A stretch of 57,961 nt of DNA from Acidobacteriota bacterium (GCA_003224525.1 QHZB01000184.1:1-57961), one strand, 5' to 3'; positions 18,227 to 27,879 are shown, numbered from the stretch's first letter. Numbers and translations: made by a program. Notes: generated by a model from the sequence alone, not told the origin.

Positions 18227-19126
18227 ATGCTACTTTTGGCAACTATGAACTTACAGGCAAGGATCGATAGGTACAGAGAACGCGACTTCCAGCAGCTCGA
18301 AGCCGAGATCCTCGTCCTCATCGAGGAAAGTGCGGCGGCACTCTTCACCGCGTTCCCCGATCAATTCATCTTAGTTGGAGGAGCCACCCTCGTGCTTTTC
18401 TACGAGAGCCCTCGATTGTCCCGAGACTTGGACCTGCTCGCCTCCCCCACGCAGATCCCAAAACCCGAAGAAATCGAAGATGTTGTTCGTTCCAGTATCC
18501 AGTCAATTGCAGAGACCCTCGGCCTGGGCCAACTCGAATTCCGGAAAGATATCGAGAGCCCTGGCTTCGTCAAGCAGTGGGTCCTCGCCAATCACAGGGT
18601 CCTCTTCAGCATCGATCTAACCAGCATCGGCGGGAATGTCTTGGAGACCCACATCGTCAAGAAGGCCATTGCCAACGCTCCAGAAAAAATCGTCGCCACG
18701 CCAAGCGCGAACTATCTGCTGTTTCAGAAATGTGAGACTTTTCTCAATCGCCGTCATGTGAAAGCTAGGGATGCCTTCGATATCCATCTTCTGCTTACCC
18801 GTGGTGCGCACCTGGACAAGAATCTTCAAGCACAACTCGAGGATGTCATCGCCATGAAGGAGATAGACCAAGAATCCATCGAAACTCGAATTCAGAACAT
18901 CAATGCTAAGCTCTGCACGGTCGAACTCCGCCCGGTCTTGCCACTGGCCATCTTCGAAGAGCTTGCCAAGAACGAATTTGAGACCATCCGCCGCTCGCTA
19001 CTAGTCGTGTTGGCTCATTGGCTCGGGAAGGAACGGAATGAATTGGACAACTATCCTGACAGAAGAAGCACGAAACAATTGCATCGTGCGCACCGACAAT
19101 TTGGCTCGCAAACACAAGCTCTCTGA
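18227..19126 (+). CDS. AbiEii-type nucleotidyltransferase toxin
   Basis: A DNA-polymerase-beta-like nucleotidyltransferase of the AbiEii/AbiGii family, the toxin of type IV-like AbiE toxin-antitoxin and abortive-infection systems. The signature LVGGATLVLFYESPRLSRDLD places the GG of motif I at residues 51-52 and the metal-binding D-x-D at Asp67 and Asp69. KARDAFDIHLLL further on matches the family's conserved K/D motif. The family is about 300 residues, as here. The last 30 residues lie in the overlap with the antitoxin gene and read as low-complexity basic sequence, so the original stop may have been lost. The start at ATG 18227 or 18245 is undecided. Confidence 0.85.
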   Translation: MLLLATMNLQARIDRYRERDFQQLEAEILVLIEESAAALFTAFPDQFILVGGATLVLFYESPRLSRDLDLLASPTQIPKPEEIEDVVRSSIQSIAETLGLGQLEFRKDIESPGFVKQWVLANHRVLFSIDLTSIGGNVLETHIVKKAIANAPEKIVATPSANYLLFQKCETFLNRRHVKARDAFDIHLLLTRGAHLDKNLQAQLEDVIAMKEIDQESIETRIQNINAKLCTVELRPVLPLAIFEELAKNEFETIRRSLLVVLAHWLGKERNELDNYPDRRSTKQLHRAHRQFGSQTQAL

Positions 19127-19679
19127 ACGTGTTGTACGCGATGCTTTGCGCCGATATGAGGCACGGGGGTTGCTCGAACGTGTTTCGACAAAGATCCACA
19201 TCAACCACTTCAATCAGCAATTTTCACCTCGTGATCTGGTAAACGTCCTTCGGCCTCGTTCTTACATTTCACTTGAGTCCGCTTTGGTGGAGCGAGGCAT
19301 CATTACTCAAAGTCCGTCAATACTGACTTGCGTCACACCGGGCTATCCGCAGTCTTTCAGAGGCAAATCTGTCAGCATCGTGTATCGAAAGATCTCTCCT
19401 GAACTCTATTGGGGCTATGAGGAAAAAGCTACTCGCTACAACAAATATCTGATTGCGGAGCCTGAGAAAGCGCTACTGGATTGGATCTACCTAAACCGTC
19501 AAGAAGGACTTCCGACGCCCTTAGACGAACTCCAATTGCAGTTTCTAACTCCGGCCAAGCTTCTCGACTACGCGCTGCGATTTCCGCGCACAGTGAGCGA
19601 AACCGTTAAGGATTTCTTGGTTGAAGCAGCCTTTCCGTCGCAAAATCCCGACGAGCGACGGCCAGGGGCAAGGCGATGA
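19038..19679 (+). CDS. AbiEi-type antitoxin with N-terminal HTH
   Basis: A 213-residue partner of the AbiEii protein. The N-terminal winged-helix region spans residues 1-60 (DNLARKHKLSERVVRDALRR, then YEARGLLERV). The C-terminal AbiEi-like domain carries RSYISLESALVERGIITQSP and IAEPEKALLDWIYL, both typical of the family. The ATG has a GGAAGGA ribosome binding site 5-6 nt upstream, so it is the true start although it lies 89 nt inside the toxin frame. Family members repress their own promoter and neutralise the toxin. Finding the toxin first and the antitoxin second is the reverse of the classical abiEi-abiEii order. Confidence 0.83.
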   Translation: MNWTTILTEEARNNCIVRTDNLARKHKLSERVVRDALRRYEARGLLERVSTKIHINHFNQQFSPRDLVNVLRPRSYISLESALVERGIITQSPSILTCVTPGYPQSFRGKSVSIVYRKISPELYWGYEEKATRYNKYLIAEPEKALLDWIYLNRQEGLPTPLDELQLQFLTPAKLLDYALRFPRTVSETVKDFLVEAAFPSQNPDERRPGARR

Positions 19680-20032
19680 ATGTCAGGGAGTTCGGAAACT
19701 AATCCCGAGAGACCCATGCCTCTCATAGTTGAGGCAATGCCGAAGCGAAACTGCAGTCAAGGGCGACAGTAAGGAGCGGCGTAGCAGTCACGACCCTTGA
19801 CGGCGGCGAGAGCCGAGGGAAGCGGGTTCTATCTGCTGATGCTGTGGTCTTCTGCCTGCGTATGTTCACGCACTTGGCTTCGTGCGGACGATGGCTCGAT
19901 CGCATGCGCTGAGGATGTGGATTTACGGCCCGATTCTATCGCAGATCGGTGCGACACGTCGCGTCCTAGTCCTTCGGCAAGACTGGTTTTGTCGTTCGTG
20001 TAGACCTGCGCATCGTAGCGCCGCGCGATACC
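19680..20032. other. Gene-poor stretch between the antitoxin and the left repeat
   Basis: About 350 bp with no gene that can be supported. Short frames exist on both strands but carry no recognisable motif. Given the integrase remnant directly to the right, this may be decayed integrative-element sequence. Confidence 0.35.
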
Positions 20033-20163
20033 GCCACCAAAGCGTGAGAATTCACAGAGAAGCATTAGGCACCGTGGGTGGGCTCGCGACAAGAACAACT
20101 GGAAGCGGATTTGGTTAACGCTTGCAGCCGCGATCCGCTGGTTCTTTTGCAAAGTGGGGTACA
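20033..20163 (+). pseudogene. Decayed tyrosine recombinase C-terminus (left copy)
   Basis: By alignment with the right copy this is the last part of an integrase (LGHQSVRITEKHYAPW type). Here one extra base after GAATT breaks the frame, and the codon of the catalytic Tyr, TAC in the right copy, is TAG. Nothing of the remaining integrase is present upstream. It cannot make an active protein. Confidence 0.75.
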
Positions 20164-20248
20164 CCAGAAGTACACGGAAAGGAGCGGCCCAACAACTCGT
20201 TCATCTTCAATAAGAAAGAATGGTGCCCGGGGTGGGAGTCGAACCCAC
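20033..20248 (+). repeat. Left copy of a 216-bp direct repeat (integrase end plus tRNA 3' end)
   Basis: Nearly identical, by eye roughly 90 percent, to 40761-40975 in the same orientation, with one extra base. The repeat spans a tyrosine-recombinase C-terminus, about 60 bp of spacer, and the acceptor and T-arm of a tRNA read on the minus strand. Similarity stops abruptly at the T-arm (20248), as expected for an attachment-site junction. Confidence 0.88.
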
Positions 20249-20272
20249 GAATGGAGGTTTTGCAGACCAATG
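20221..20272 (-). pseudogene. 3' half of a tRNA at the left repeat
   Basis: Read on the minus strand, the CCA end (20221-20223), acceptor strand CCCGGGC and T-arm GTGGGTTCGACTCCCAC are intact and identical to tRNA-Leu at 40948. Upstream is a loop CTGCAAA flanked by GGT/ACC, which resembles a Cys (GCA) anticodon loop, but no 5' acceptor strand or D-arm follows. It is a truncated tRNA or attachment-site scar, not a working gene. Confidence 0.6.
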
Positions 20273-20309
20273 ACGCGTCTTGAAGAGAGCTCTTTGTTTT
20301 CCTTCTGGT

Positions 20310-22466
20310 TCAGGTCGGCTTCGCTGGGTTGGGTGTTGCCGCCAGTTTTCCTCGAATCACTGTCACGGAAGCTTTGGGCAGCGCATAAATTGTGTCAACT
20401 CCGGCCGAAATCGTGGATCTTACAGCTGGCCCGTCCGGGTCGGCTGAGCCACCTGCGGGAACGAGCTTCAGGTCCGTATGCCACTTGTACTGCTCGCTAC
20501 CAAATGTCACTACGTCTACTGAGCCTGCAAGGTGGCTGTCGCTGTTGCTGCCATCACTGTGAAACGCGATTCGCACCGGATGGGGACTCTCCTGGTCCTT
20601 GTTCACCAGCATCAAAGACCATTGGCCATCGGGGCGGAGCACCGCGTAAGATGTGACGAGAACATGTCCGGCTGCGTCGCGGATGTCACTCGCGCTCGGG
20701 AAAATGTGGTGCTCACCGCTCCCAGGCTGGACCCACTCGAGGTTGATCATCTGACTCGCAAAAAACTGCGACGTAGGCTGCTGGATTTCGTATTCCTTGT
20801 TCATCGTGAATAGGCTGAAAGTGCCCGGGGACGTTCCGTGACAACCAAGGGACTCTCCGAGGGGAATGTAGTGGAAGTAGTAGACTGCGTTCCCACCTGC
20901 TTCGAGGAATGCACCCACGAAATCGGCCCACCAAAGCGCGGCAAAAATATCGACGAAGGATTCATCCGAACCGGCGGCGATGTTCGTTTCTGTGATGAAC
21001 ATGGGAACACCCTTGGGCAATCCGTCATCGCGCCAAACGTCCAGAATGTGGCGAACGAGGTTGGCTTCTTCGTAGAGCTCGCTCCACTGCAGCAAACAGG
21101 GCTCGAAAGGATAATGCTCGAAGGAAACGAACGAGAGATCACCGATGCGGCCGTGCGATTTCAGGTAATCGAAAAAGCGGCCCATCCAGGAAGTTCTCCC
21201 TTCCGCATCGGGCCAGACTTCAATGTCTTTGTTTACGCCCTCGAAGATCGGGCCTCCTAGCTTGAGCTTAGGATCAAGTTTATGGAGTGCAGCGGCCCAT
21301 TGCAGGTAGAACGCGCCGTAATCTTCGGGGAGTGTGTGTTTTCCGTCAGGCTCTTCGCCCATTTCCACATAGGAGATGGGATAGCCTCGTTTTTCGAGGT
21401 AAGCAACTTCGGCGACGGCATTCTCGGGATTGTCATAGATCATGGCGACAGGGACCATTGCGGGAAGTCCGCGCGTGATGCCGCTGGTATAGAAAAGGTC
21501 GAACCCCACCTGATCGCCACGGTCATTGATTACGGAGCTTTCATGCCATGGGTCGACGGAAGAACAAATCGTGTTGCTCTGCGAACGATCAGCCGTGTGG
21601 CGCACAACGTCGTGAAAGGCGCCGTCCGGCGTAAGCGTCCCGATGTAGAGTTCGCGAATGGCGTAACCGAGGCAATTGCGGCGATCGCCAGAGCCGTGGG
21701 TATCGCAACTGTTGGACGATTCCGTCATCCAGATGCGGACGAACCGCGCGGGAATGGGAGCACGCGAAAGTTGGAGGGTTGTGGCGCCGCCGGTGCCATT
21801 GGTTACGACGCCGCCGGGAAACGTGACCCAAGAGCCTTTGGTTGGTTCGCGCATGGCTTCGAGGCCGGTCCAATATTGGACGAGATAACGGCGAGCGTAC
21901 GGGGCCGTCCAGTGGATGCGAATTGCGTTGATGTCTTGAAGCGTCGCCAGATCGACGACGACCCATTGCGGATGCAAGCTGTCGTCTTCACCCGTGAAGG
22001 CCTCGCTGAGATATGGATTGCTTTTCCAGTACGTGTTTGGGTCGCCGTCTGTGAGTCGCGAATAGCTGGTTCCATCCGGACGTGAGAATCCCGCGTGAGG
22101 TAGGGGATAACCGAAGGAATGGCGGATAAACTCAGTGGGAGTCGTGTCGCCGACGAAGTAGCCCCTGTCGCCAGATTCACTCCACTTCCCTTTTGGGTTC
22201 CAATGCCAAGCCTCGACGTACAGTTCCGTATTCTGACGATATGTGACCATCTGCCAGCCAGCAGAGAGAATCTGCTTAATCATCCGTTCGGTAAAGATTT
22301 TGTCGGTGGCGGCGAGAGGAATGCGGTCAACGCCGGCGCCGAGGGTTTCCGTGGGACGAAAGGTGTTCGTGGCATGGCCAGAAGTGGTGTCAACGCGTAT
22401 GGTTTGTGCCCACGCGACTGGCACGCACGCCAAGAAGATCAGTGAGAGAACGCGCACAAGGTACAT
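20310..22466 (-). CDS. Secreted clan-A-like glycoside hydrolase with F5/8-type (CBM32-like) module
   Basis: 718 residues with a signal peptide (MYLVRVLSLIFLACVPVAWA). Residues about 130-280 look like a discoidin/F5/8-type C carbohydrate-binding module (RLTDGDPNTYWKSN, then QWVVVDLATLQDINAIRIHW). The rest is a TIM-barrel hydrolase: SYVEMGEEPDG (Glu371 or Glu372) fits the acid/base on strand 4, and MFITETN (Glu493) fits the nucleophile on strand 7 of clan A, closest in layout to GH39/GH79-like enzymes. It would act outside the cytoplasm on a glycan. It is the first gene inside the right-hand element and is divergent from the thioredoxin-like gene. The family number is not certain. Confidence 0.75.
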   Translation of the reverse strand: MYLVRVLSLIFLACVPVAWAQTIRVDTTSGHATNTFRPTETLGAGVDRIPLAATDKIFTERMIKQILSAGWQMVTYRQNTELYVEAWHWNPKGKWSESGDRGYFVGDTTPTEFIRHSFGYPLPHAGFSRPDGTSYSRLTDGDPNTYWKSNPYLSEAFTGEDDSLHPQWVVVDLATLQDINAIRIHWTAPYARRYLVQYWTGLEAMREPTKGSWVTFPGGVVTNGTGGATTLQLSRAPIPARFVRIWMTESSNSCDTHGSGDRRNCLGYAIRELYIGTLTPDGAFHDVVRHTADRSQSNTICSSVDPWHESSVINDRGDQVGFDLFYTSGITRGLPAMVPVAMIYDNPENAVAEVAYLEKRGYPISYVEMGEEPDGKHTLPEDYGAFYLQWAAALHKLDPKLKLGGPIFEGVNKDIEVWPDAEGRTSWMGRFFDYLKSHGRIGDLSFVSFEHYPFEPCLLQWSELYEEANLVRHILDVWRDDGLPKGVPMFITETNIAAGSDESFVDIFAALWWADFVGAFLEAGGNAVYYFHYIPLGESLGCHGTSPGTFSLFTMNKEYEIQQPTSQFFASQMINLEWVQPGSGEHHIFPSASDIRDAAGHVLVTSYAVLRPDGQWSLMLVNKDQESPHPVRIAFHSDGSNSDSHLAGSVDVVTFGSEQYKWHTDLKLVPAGGSADPDGPAVRSTISAGVDTIYALPKASVTVIRGKLAATPNPAKPT

Positions 22467-22607
22467 TCTTTTGCAGACTGGCCCAGGTGGCCCAGGATAT
22501 GGACCCTTTTGAAGCGATTTAATTGATTTGTCAAGTGGATCTTTTCGGCTTTTTTAGACCCAGTGGACCATTACACGCAGCGAAGGGTCTCGGTTGGCGC
22601 CCTGCTG

Positions 22608-22613
22608 TATAAT
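22608..22613 (+). promoter_or_regulatory. TATAAT box upstream of the thioredoxin-like gene
   Basis: A perfect TATAAT preceded by TG, in the divergent gap before 22721. No good -35 sits 16-18 nt upstream. If used, it gives a leader of about 100 nt. Confidence 0.3.
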
Positions 22614-22720
22614 GACTGCTCCGAAGTTCCAAAATGCAAATCCTCGCTCCAGTGGCTATTCCTCGAAGGATTCCTTGCGAATCGGGAAGAGAACCAGATT
22701 GGGGTCGCGCTAGAATCAAA

Positions 22721-23887
22721 ATGTTTCTGTTCAGTGTGCTGCGTTGGCTGGCTCTGGCCACATTAGGAACATTAGGTGTGTCAGTGATTGCGGATGAGCC
22801 TGGACCTCCAACCTTGCCAATCGGGGCTGCGGCTCCGGACTTCTGCCTCCCCGGCATCGATGGAAAGACACACTGCCTCAAAGACTATGCGGCGAGCAAA
22901 GTCCTGGTAATAGCGTTTACTTGTAATCATTGCCCGACAGCCCAACTCTATGAGAGCCGCATCAAGCAGCTGGCCACTGATTATCGTGAACGCGGCGTGG
23001 CGTTAGTCGCAATCCAACCAAACAATCCAAATGCGGTTAGGTTGGACGAGATGGGTTACACCGATGTTGGCGACTCCTTCGAAGAGATGAAGATGCGAGC
23101 TGCTTATCGTCGCTTCAATTTTCCTTATCTCTACGACGGCGAAACCCAGAAGGTTTCCCAGGCGTATGGGCCGTCCGCAACTCCGCATCTTTTCATCTTT
23201 GATGCCGAGCGGAAGCTCCGCTATCAAGGACGCGTCGATAACAATCCGCGCGAGCCTTTGGTCACTAGCCGGGACGCGCGCGCTGCCATAGATGCTCTTT
23301 TGGCTGACAGACAGGTCCCTTTGGCGAAAACTCCTTCGGTGGGCTGCTCCACCAAATGGCTGTACAAAGAAGAGGGACGCAAGGAAGAGCTTGCGGAGAT
23401 CGAAAGTAGATCCGTGCAGCTGCTGCTTGCAAACGCGGAGGAGCTGAAGAGCTTACGAAGAAATCCAACTGGTAAGTTATTGCTCGTGAACTTCTGGGCG
23501 ACGTGGTGCGGCCCCTGTCAACAGGAAATGCCAGATTTTCAGACGATTTATCGCATGTACGGTCACCGCGCCTTTGAGGTTGTCACCGTCAGCATCAACT
23601 ATCCAGACGAAAGGCCGGGCGTGCTCTCTGTCCTGAATAAACTGCACGCTGCGAGCCGGAACCTTCTTCTGGGTTCTACCGATATTTATTCGCTGCTGGC
23701 GGCGTTCGATGCAGATTGGAATGCCGCCGTACCGTATACCACATTGATTCGACCTGGCGGAGAGGTCATCTTTAAGCGTCAAGGCACAATCAACCCTTTG
23801 GAAGTGAAACGCTTGATCATCGCGAATTTGGCCGACGATGACTACATCGGCCATAAGGCTTACTGGCAAACGCCCTCTGAGAAATGA
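22721..23887 (+). CDS. Exported protein with two thioredoxin-like domains
   Basis: From the ATG at 22721 the protein is 388 residues and begins with a signal peptide (MFLFSVLRWLALATLGTLGV). Domain 1 (AhpC/TSA-like) has APDFCLPGIDGKTHCLKDY and the redox motif CNHCP. Domain 2 has the classic FWATWCGPCQQEMPDF with WCGPC. Both have a cis-Pro region (SATPHLFIF and AVPYTTLI). It would be a periplasmic thiol-disulfide oxidoreductase. An in-frame start at 22634 is possible, but its extension is not signal-like. The TonB receptor gene follows after about 240 nt. A decayed fragment of a similar gene lies at 30.7 kb. Confidence 0.85.
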   Translation: MFLFSVLRWLALATLGTLGVSVIADEPGPPTLPIGAAAPDFCLPGIDGKTHCLKDYAASKVLVIAFTCNHCPTAQLYESRIKQLATDYRERGVALVAIQPNNPNAVRLDEMGYTDVGDSFEEMKMRAAYRRFNFPYLYDGETQKVSQAYGPSATPHLFIFDAERKLRYQGRVDNNPREPLVTSRDARAAIDALLADRQVPLAKTPSVGCSTKWLYKEEGRKEELAEIESRSVQLLLANAEELKSLRRNPTGKLLLVNFWATWCGPCQQEMPDFQTIYRMYGHRAFEVVTVSINYPDERPGVLSVLNKLHAASRNLLLGSTDIYSLLAAFDADWNAAVPYTTLIRPGGEVIFKRQGTINPLEVKRLIIANLADDDYIGHKAYWQTPSEK

Positions 23888-24062
23888 ACCACCCCACCGC
23901 GTCGTGCCCGGCGACTTAGACGCTTCCGGTGCTATTTGCGCCCTTCCCTGTGCATTTCATCTGAGGCAGGCTCCCCCAAAGAAGAAGAAGTAATTCCGCT
24001 CACCCATGAATGTGACGCACGGTAATTGCAGGAAGGCAGCCAGGTTTGAACCGGAAATTAGC

Positions 24063-24092
24063 TTGATAAATGCGAGATTCTGGGATTAGTAT
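24063..24092 (+). promoter_or_regulatory. Candidate promoter of the TonB receptor/TPR operon
   Basis: TTGATA (24063-24068), 18-nt spacer, TAGTAT (24087-24092). Transcription would begin near 24100, which excludes the start at 24070 and favours ATG 24124 or 24127. Confidence 0.4.
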
Positions 24093-24123
24093 GTGCCCAC
24101 TAGATGTCGCTTGGCGGTGTCGT

Positions 24124-27100
24124 ATGATGTATTTCCGGAAGCAATTAACGCTACGGGCGGGAATGCGGCCCTTCGCTTATCTTCATTTCTTTATTTGCCT
24201 TTCTTTATTTTTTGAGGGCGCAGCACACGGCCAGGTTTACACAGGTTCTATAACGGGTTTAATTCAGGATCCCTCGGGCGGCGTAGTTCCCAATGCCTCA
24301 GTGGTCCTAACGGATATCGATAAAGGTTTGAAGTATTCCGCCACGACAGACTCATCGGGCCGTTATGTACTGCGCAGTCTGCCACCGAGCACATATAGCG
24401 TCCGAGTGGAGGCTTCAGGGTTTCGCTCCGAGGTTCAGAGCGGCATCGTCATTGTGGTCAATCAGAATCTAACGCTGAACGTGTCACTGCAAGTGGGCAC
24501 GGCTCGCGAAACCGTTGAAGTCAGTGGGCAAGCTCCGGCTCTCGCCACAGAAGACGCCGTCACGGGGCAGAACCTCAACAGGACCTTCATCAATGATCTT
24601 CCACTAGTAGGCCGCTCGGTGTTCGATCTGGCGCTATTGACCCCTGGGATCAACCAACCTGCCGGGAACACGTTCGGCGCCAACACTATGGCCAACAACT
24701 GGATCTCGGACGGCAGCCGTAATGCGCAAGCGGATATCCTGATCGACGGGGTGAGCACGGTGGGAGTTGAGCAGAACACAGCGATCGTAAATCCCCTCTA
24801 TACTCCTTCAGTCGACGCTGTGCAGGAGTTCAAAGTGCAGCAATCGAATTTCAGCGCGGAAATCGGCTTCAGCGGAGCCACCGTTGTGAATGTCGTGACG
24901 CGCTCTGGAACCAACGATTTTCACGGCAGCATCTATGAATTCCTGCGCAACGACAAGCTCAACGCCAACAACTTTTTCGACAACGCGAATGGCATAAAGA
25001 TTGCGCCAGTGCGCTGGAACGAGTTCGGTGTCACCGTTGGCGGACCGATCCGGAAAAACCGCACCTTCTTCTTCTTTGACTATGAGGGCAGTCGCACCAG
25101 CAGCTCGGTCACGAAAAATGCCGGGGTACCCAGCGCCCTGGAGCGCACAGGAGACTTTGGAGAACTCTGCGGTTATCAGCTCGACCCAAACAATCAGCCT
25201 GGCACCTTCGATGCCAACGGGAGGTGTTCTGCGGACGCTGGCCAAATCTGGGATCCATACACGGGTGTTTACGATCCCGTCCAGGGCGGCCCGGTGCGCC
25301 AGAACTTCATCCCCTTCAATAATCTGGCCACTTATACGAGTCCCGGCAACCCAAAGATTGCGGCCCTTCATCCCATACCAAACGCGCCTGGGAACCTCAT
25401 AGATCCCGTGGCCTTTAGAATGATGCAGTTGTTTCCACTGCCTAATCTGCATGTGGGCTCAGGTGCGTACGACCGGCTGAACAATTGGATTGGCTCCGGT
25501 GCCGACAAGAATCGAAACGATCAAATCGATGTCAAAATCGACCATCGCTTCCGCGACGCCACTATGCTCAGTGCCAAATTTTCTTATGGCACTGGTTACA
25601 CCAAGCCTGCCAACTTGTTCGGAAATGTGGGTGATGCTTACTCCTCGGGTCTCTCTGACGGCGGGCCCAAGTTGTTGGCAATCAACGTCACACACACATT
25701 TAGTCCAACTACGCTGCTGACCGTCTCCCTGGGCCTGACGCGGGCGTTTTCGTTCGATCACGGTGGCTCAGCGGCCGACTTCCCGAATTTCGACCCGGTG
25801 AAAGACCTGGGAATGCCTAGTTACATTGGCGACGCCGGCATCCGCGCCGCACCCTCGATCAGCGTGTACGGCGGTTATTCTTCGGAGGGCGGAAACAATT
25901 CGATAGGCACACAGGCCTGGACGTACCTGAAATACGCTCAGGAAACCCATCACCTCATCGGTACGCTGAGCCGCACAACGGGCCCTCACGAACTGAAGTT
26001 TGGCGCTGAAGCTCGGTTGCGGCGCGTCAATATATTCTTTCCCGGGGTTCCCGCTGGTACCTATTCATTTGACTACAATACCACCTCGCAGCAACCTTGG
26101 TCGGGCGGTGGCGATGCCATGGCGGGCCTTATGATCGGTGCTGGCGGCCCGGGCAATTGGGGAACTTACGAAATTGACTACGCGGCCGCCACTCAGAACT
26201 GGAACATCGGAAGTTTTGTGCAGGACAACTGGCGGGTCACACCCAAACTGACATTGAACATTGGCATGCGATATGACCTCGATCTGCCCAGAACGGAACG
26301 CAGCAACCGCATTAGCTGGCTTGATCTGAACTCCCCTTCGCCTCTGCAAGTTCCCGGAATGCCCAACTTGAAGGGAGGCTTACAGTATGCCGACAAAGAC
26401 CGTCGGTCGCCCTATGATAACAACTATAACGGATGGGGGCCGCGGTTTGGATTCGCGTACCTACTGAGACCGCATACTGTACTGCGCGGCGGCTACGGCA
26501 TCTACTACAGCCAAAACAAGGGAGCCGCCGCCGGAACGGGGATCAGCGACCAGGGCTTTGTTGAGCAGACCAACTGGCTCAACACGTACCAAAACGACGG
26601 CGCCACCCCGTGGAGTTTTCTGAGTAACCCCTTTCCAGGCGGTCCCAGGCCGCCAACCGGCGCCAGCCTGGGACTTCTGACGGACGTCGGCTTTGCGATC
26701 GCCGGACCGATTCGGAACCGAAACGCCCGGCCCTATGAGCAGACATGGAGTTTCGGAATTCAACATCTTTTGCCGGGCGATGTCGTGGTGGACAGCACAT
26801 ACGTGGGCAAGAAAGGGACTCACCTGTATTTTGGGAACGCCGGCAACGTGGACTACCTAACCTCCGCGCAAGCAGCGGCTTTCGTGAATGATCCTGGATT
26901 CTACAACGAGTTCGTACCCAACCCCTTCGCCGGGATCATCACCGACCCGAGCAGTGGCCTGTCTGCTCCCACTGTGCAACGTTGGCAGTTGAGCCTCCCC
27001 TATCCGCAGTTCACGGGAGTGACGGCCACGGATCCACCCTGGGCCAACTCCAGCTACCACGCATTCCAGCTGCGCGCCGAGAAGAGATTGTCCAACGGCT

Positions 27101-27807
27101 TGCAGTTCCTGGCAACCTACACCAACCAGAAGTCAATCGACGATTCTTCGGTGGGCGGCGGCGGCCTCACCTGGCTGGGTGGCGCACTGAACAACGTTCT
27201 TCAGGATCCGAATAATCGCAAACTGGATCGATCGTTATCTCAGTTCGACATTTCGCAGATCCTTCAATTCAGCTACGTCTACGAGCTCCCCGTCGGGCGG
27301 GGCAAGCGTTTCGGCCGGAACATGAGCTCCGTAGTGAATGCATTCATGGGCGGCTGGCAGACGAATGGCATCTGGCGTTTTGACACTGGTCAGCCGATCA
27401 TTCTCAGCCTGTCCGGCGGGCACAGTATACCGACCTACGGTCCGCAACGCCCCAACCTCACCGGCACGTTGAAGAGAGCGAGTGGCCTCAATCTGGAACA
27501 ATACTTCGCTAACCCGGAGGTGGCGGTCGTGCCCGATCAATACGCAATCGGCAACGCGCCTAAGGTGCTGCCGAATCTGCGCATGCCCGGTACTAGGACA
27601 GGGGCGCTGTCTCTTTTCAAGGAATTCAGCCTTGCCGCCATGCGGGAAGGTGCGCGACTCGAATTTCGCGCCGAGGCGTACAACGCCTTGAACCACCCGC
27701 AGTTCAAGGGTCCGAACGCGACAGTGAACACAGACAACTTCGGCAAAATCACTGAACAGGCGAATTCGCCGAGGCAGGTGCAACTGGCGCTAAAGCTTTA
27801 CTGGTAA
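24124..27807 (+). CDS. Oar-like TonB-dependent receptor with carboxypeptidase-regulatory domain
   Basis: About 1227 residues, outer membrane. A signal peptide (hydrophobic YLHFFICLSLFF) is followed by a carboxypeptidase-regulatory-like domain, GSITGLIQDPSGGVVPNASV and then SGRYVLRSLPPSTYSVRVEA. The plug-like region contains GRSVFDLALLTPGI and VQEFKVQQSNFSAEIG. The long barrel has many aromatic strands and ends VQLALKLYW. These are features of the Oar/TonB family abundant in Acidobacteria, thought to import oligosaccharides or other large substrates. The TPR gene follows after about 70 nt on the same strand. The pairing with glycosidases suggests glycan uptake; the substrate is unknown. Confidence 0.9.
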   Translation: MMYFRKQLTLRAGMRPFAYLHFFICLSLFFEGAAHGQVYTGSITGLIQDPSGGVVPNASVVLTDIDKGLKYSATTDSSGRYVLRSLPPSTYSVRVEASGFRSEVQSGIVIVVNQNLTLNVSLQVGTARETVEVSGQAPALATEDAVTGQNLNRTFINDLPLVGRSVFDLALLTPGINQPAGNTFGANTMANNWISDGSRNAQADILIDGVSTVGVEQNTAIVNPLYTPSVDAVQEFKVQQSNFSAEIGFSGATVVNVVTRSGTNDFHGSIYEFLRNDKLNANNFFDNANGIKIAPVRWNEFGVTVGGPIRKNRTFFFFDYEGSRTSSSVTKNAGVPSALERTGDFGELCGYQLDPNNQPGTFDANGRCSADAGQIWDPYTGVYDPVQGGPVRQNFIPFNNLATYTSPGNPKIAALHPIPNAPGNLIDPVAFRMMQLFPLPNLHVGSGAYDRLNNWIGSGADKNRNDQIDVKIDHRFRDATMLSAKFSYGTGYTKPANLFGNVGDAYSSGLSDGGPKLLAINVTHTFSPTTLLTVSLGLTRAFSFDHGGSAADFPNFDPVKDLGMPSYIGDAGIRAAPSISVYGGYSSEGGNNSIGTQAWTYLKYAQETHHLIGTLSRTTGPHELKFGAEARLRRVNIFFPGVPAGTYSFDYNTTSQQPWSGGGDAMAGLMIGAGGPGNWGTYEIDYAAATQNWNIGSFVQDNWRVTPKLTLNIGMRYDLDLPRTERSNRISWLDLNSPSPLQVPGMPNLKGGLQYADKDRRSPYDNNYNGWGPRFGFAYLLRPHTVLRGGYGIYYSQNKGAAAGTGISDQGFVEQTNWLNTYQNDGATPWSFLSNPFPGGPRPPTGASLGLLTDVGFAIAGPIRNRNARPYEQTWSFGIQHLLPGDVVVDSTYVGKKGTHLYFGNAGNVDYLTSAQAAAFVNDPGFYNEFVPNPFAGIITDPSSGLSAPTVQRWQLSLPYPQFTGVTATDPPWANSSYHAFQLRAEKRLSNGLQFLATYTNQKSIDDSSVGGGGLTWLGGALNNVLQDPNNRKLDRSLSQFDISQILQFSYVYELPVGRGKRFGRNMSSVVNAFMGGWQTNGIWRFDTGQPIILSLSGGHSIPTYGPQRPNLTGTLKRASGLNLEQYFANPEVAVVPDQYAIGNAPKVLPNLRMPGTRTGALSLFKEFSLAAMREGARLEFRAEAYNALNHPQFKGPNATVNTDNFGKITEQANSPRQVQLALKLYW

Positions 27808-27879
27808 GATAGAACCCCGGTGCCAATCGGGTAGACGGTTTGACCGTTTTAGACTAGCGCTGGGGTTTGCTTTTTGGCT

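Noticed and set aside
20221-20272. Functional tRNA-Cys (GCA)
   Set aside because: The anticodon-like loop is present, but the 5' acceptor strand and D-arm are missing and the anticodon stem pairs for only three bases.
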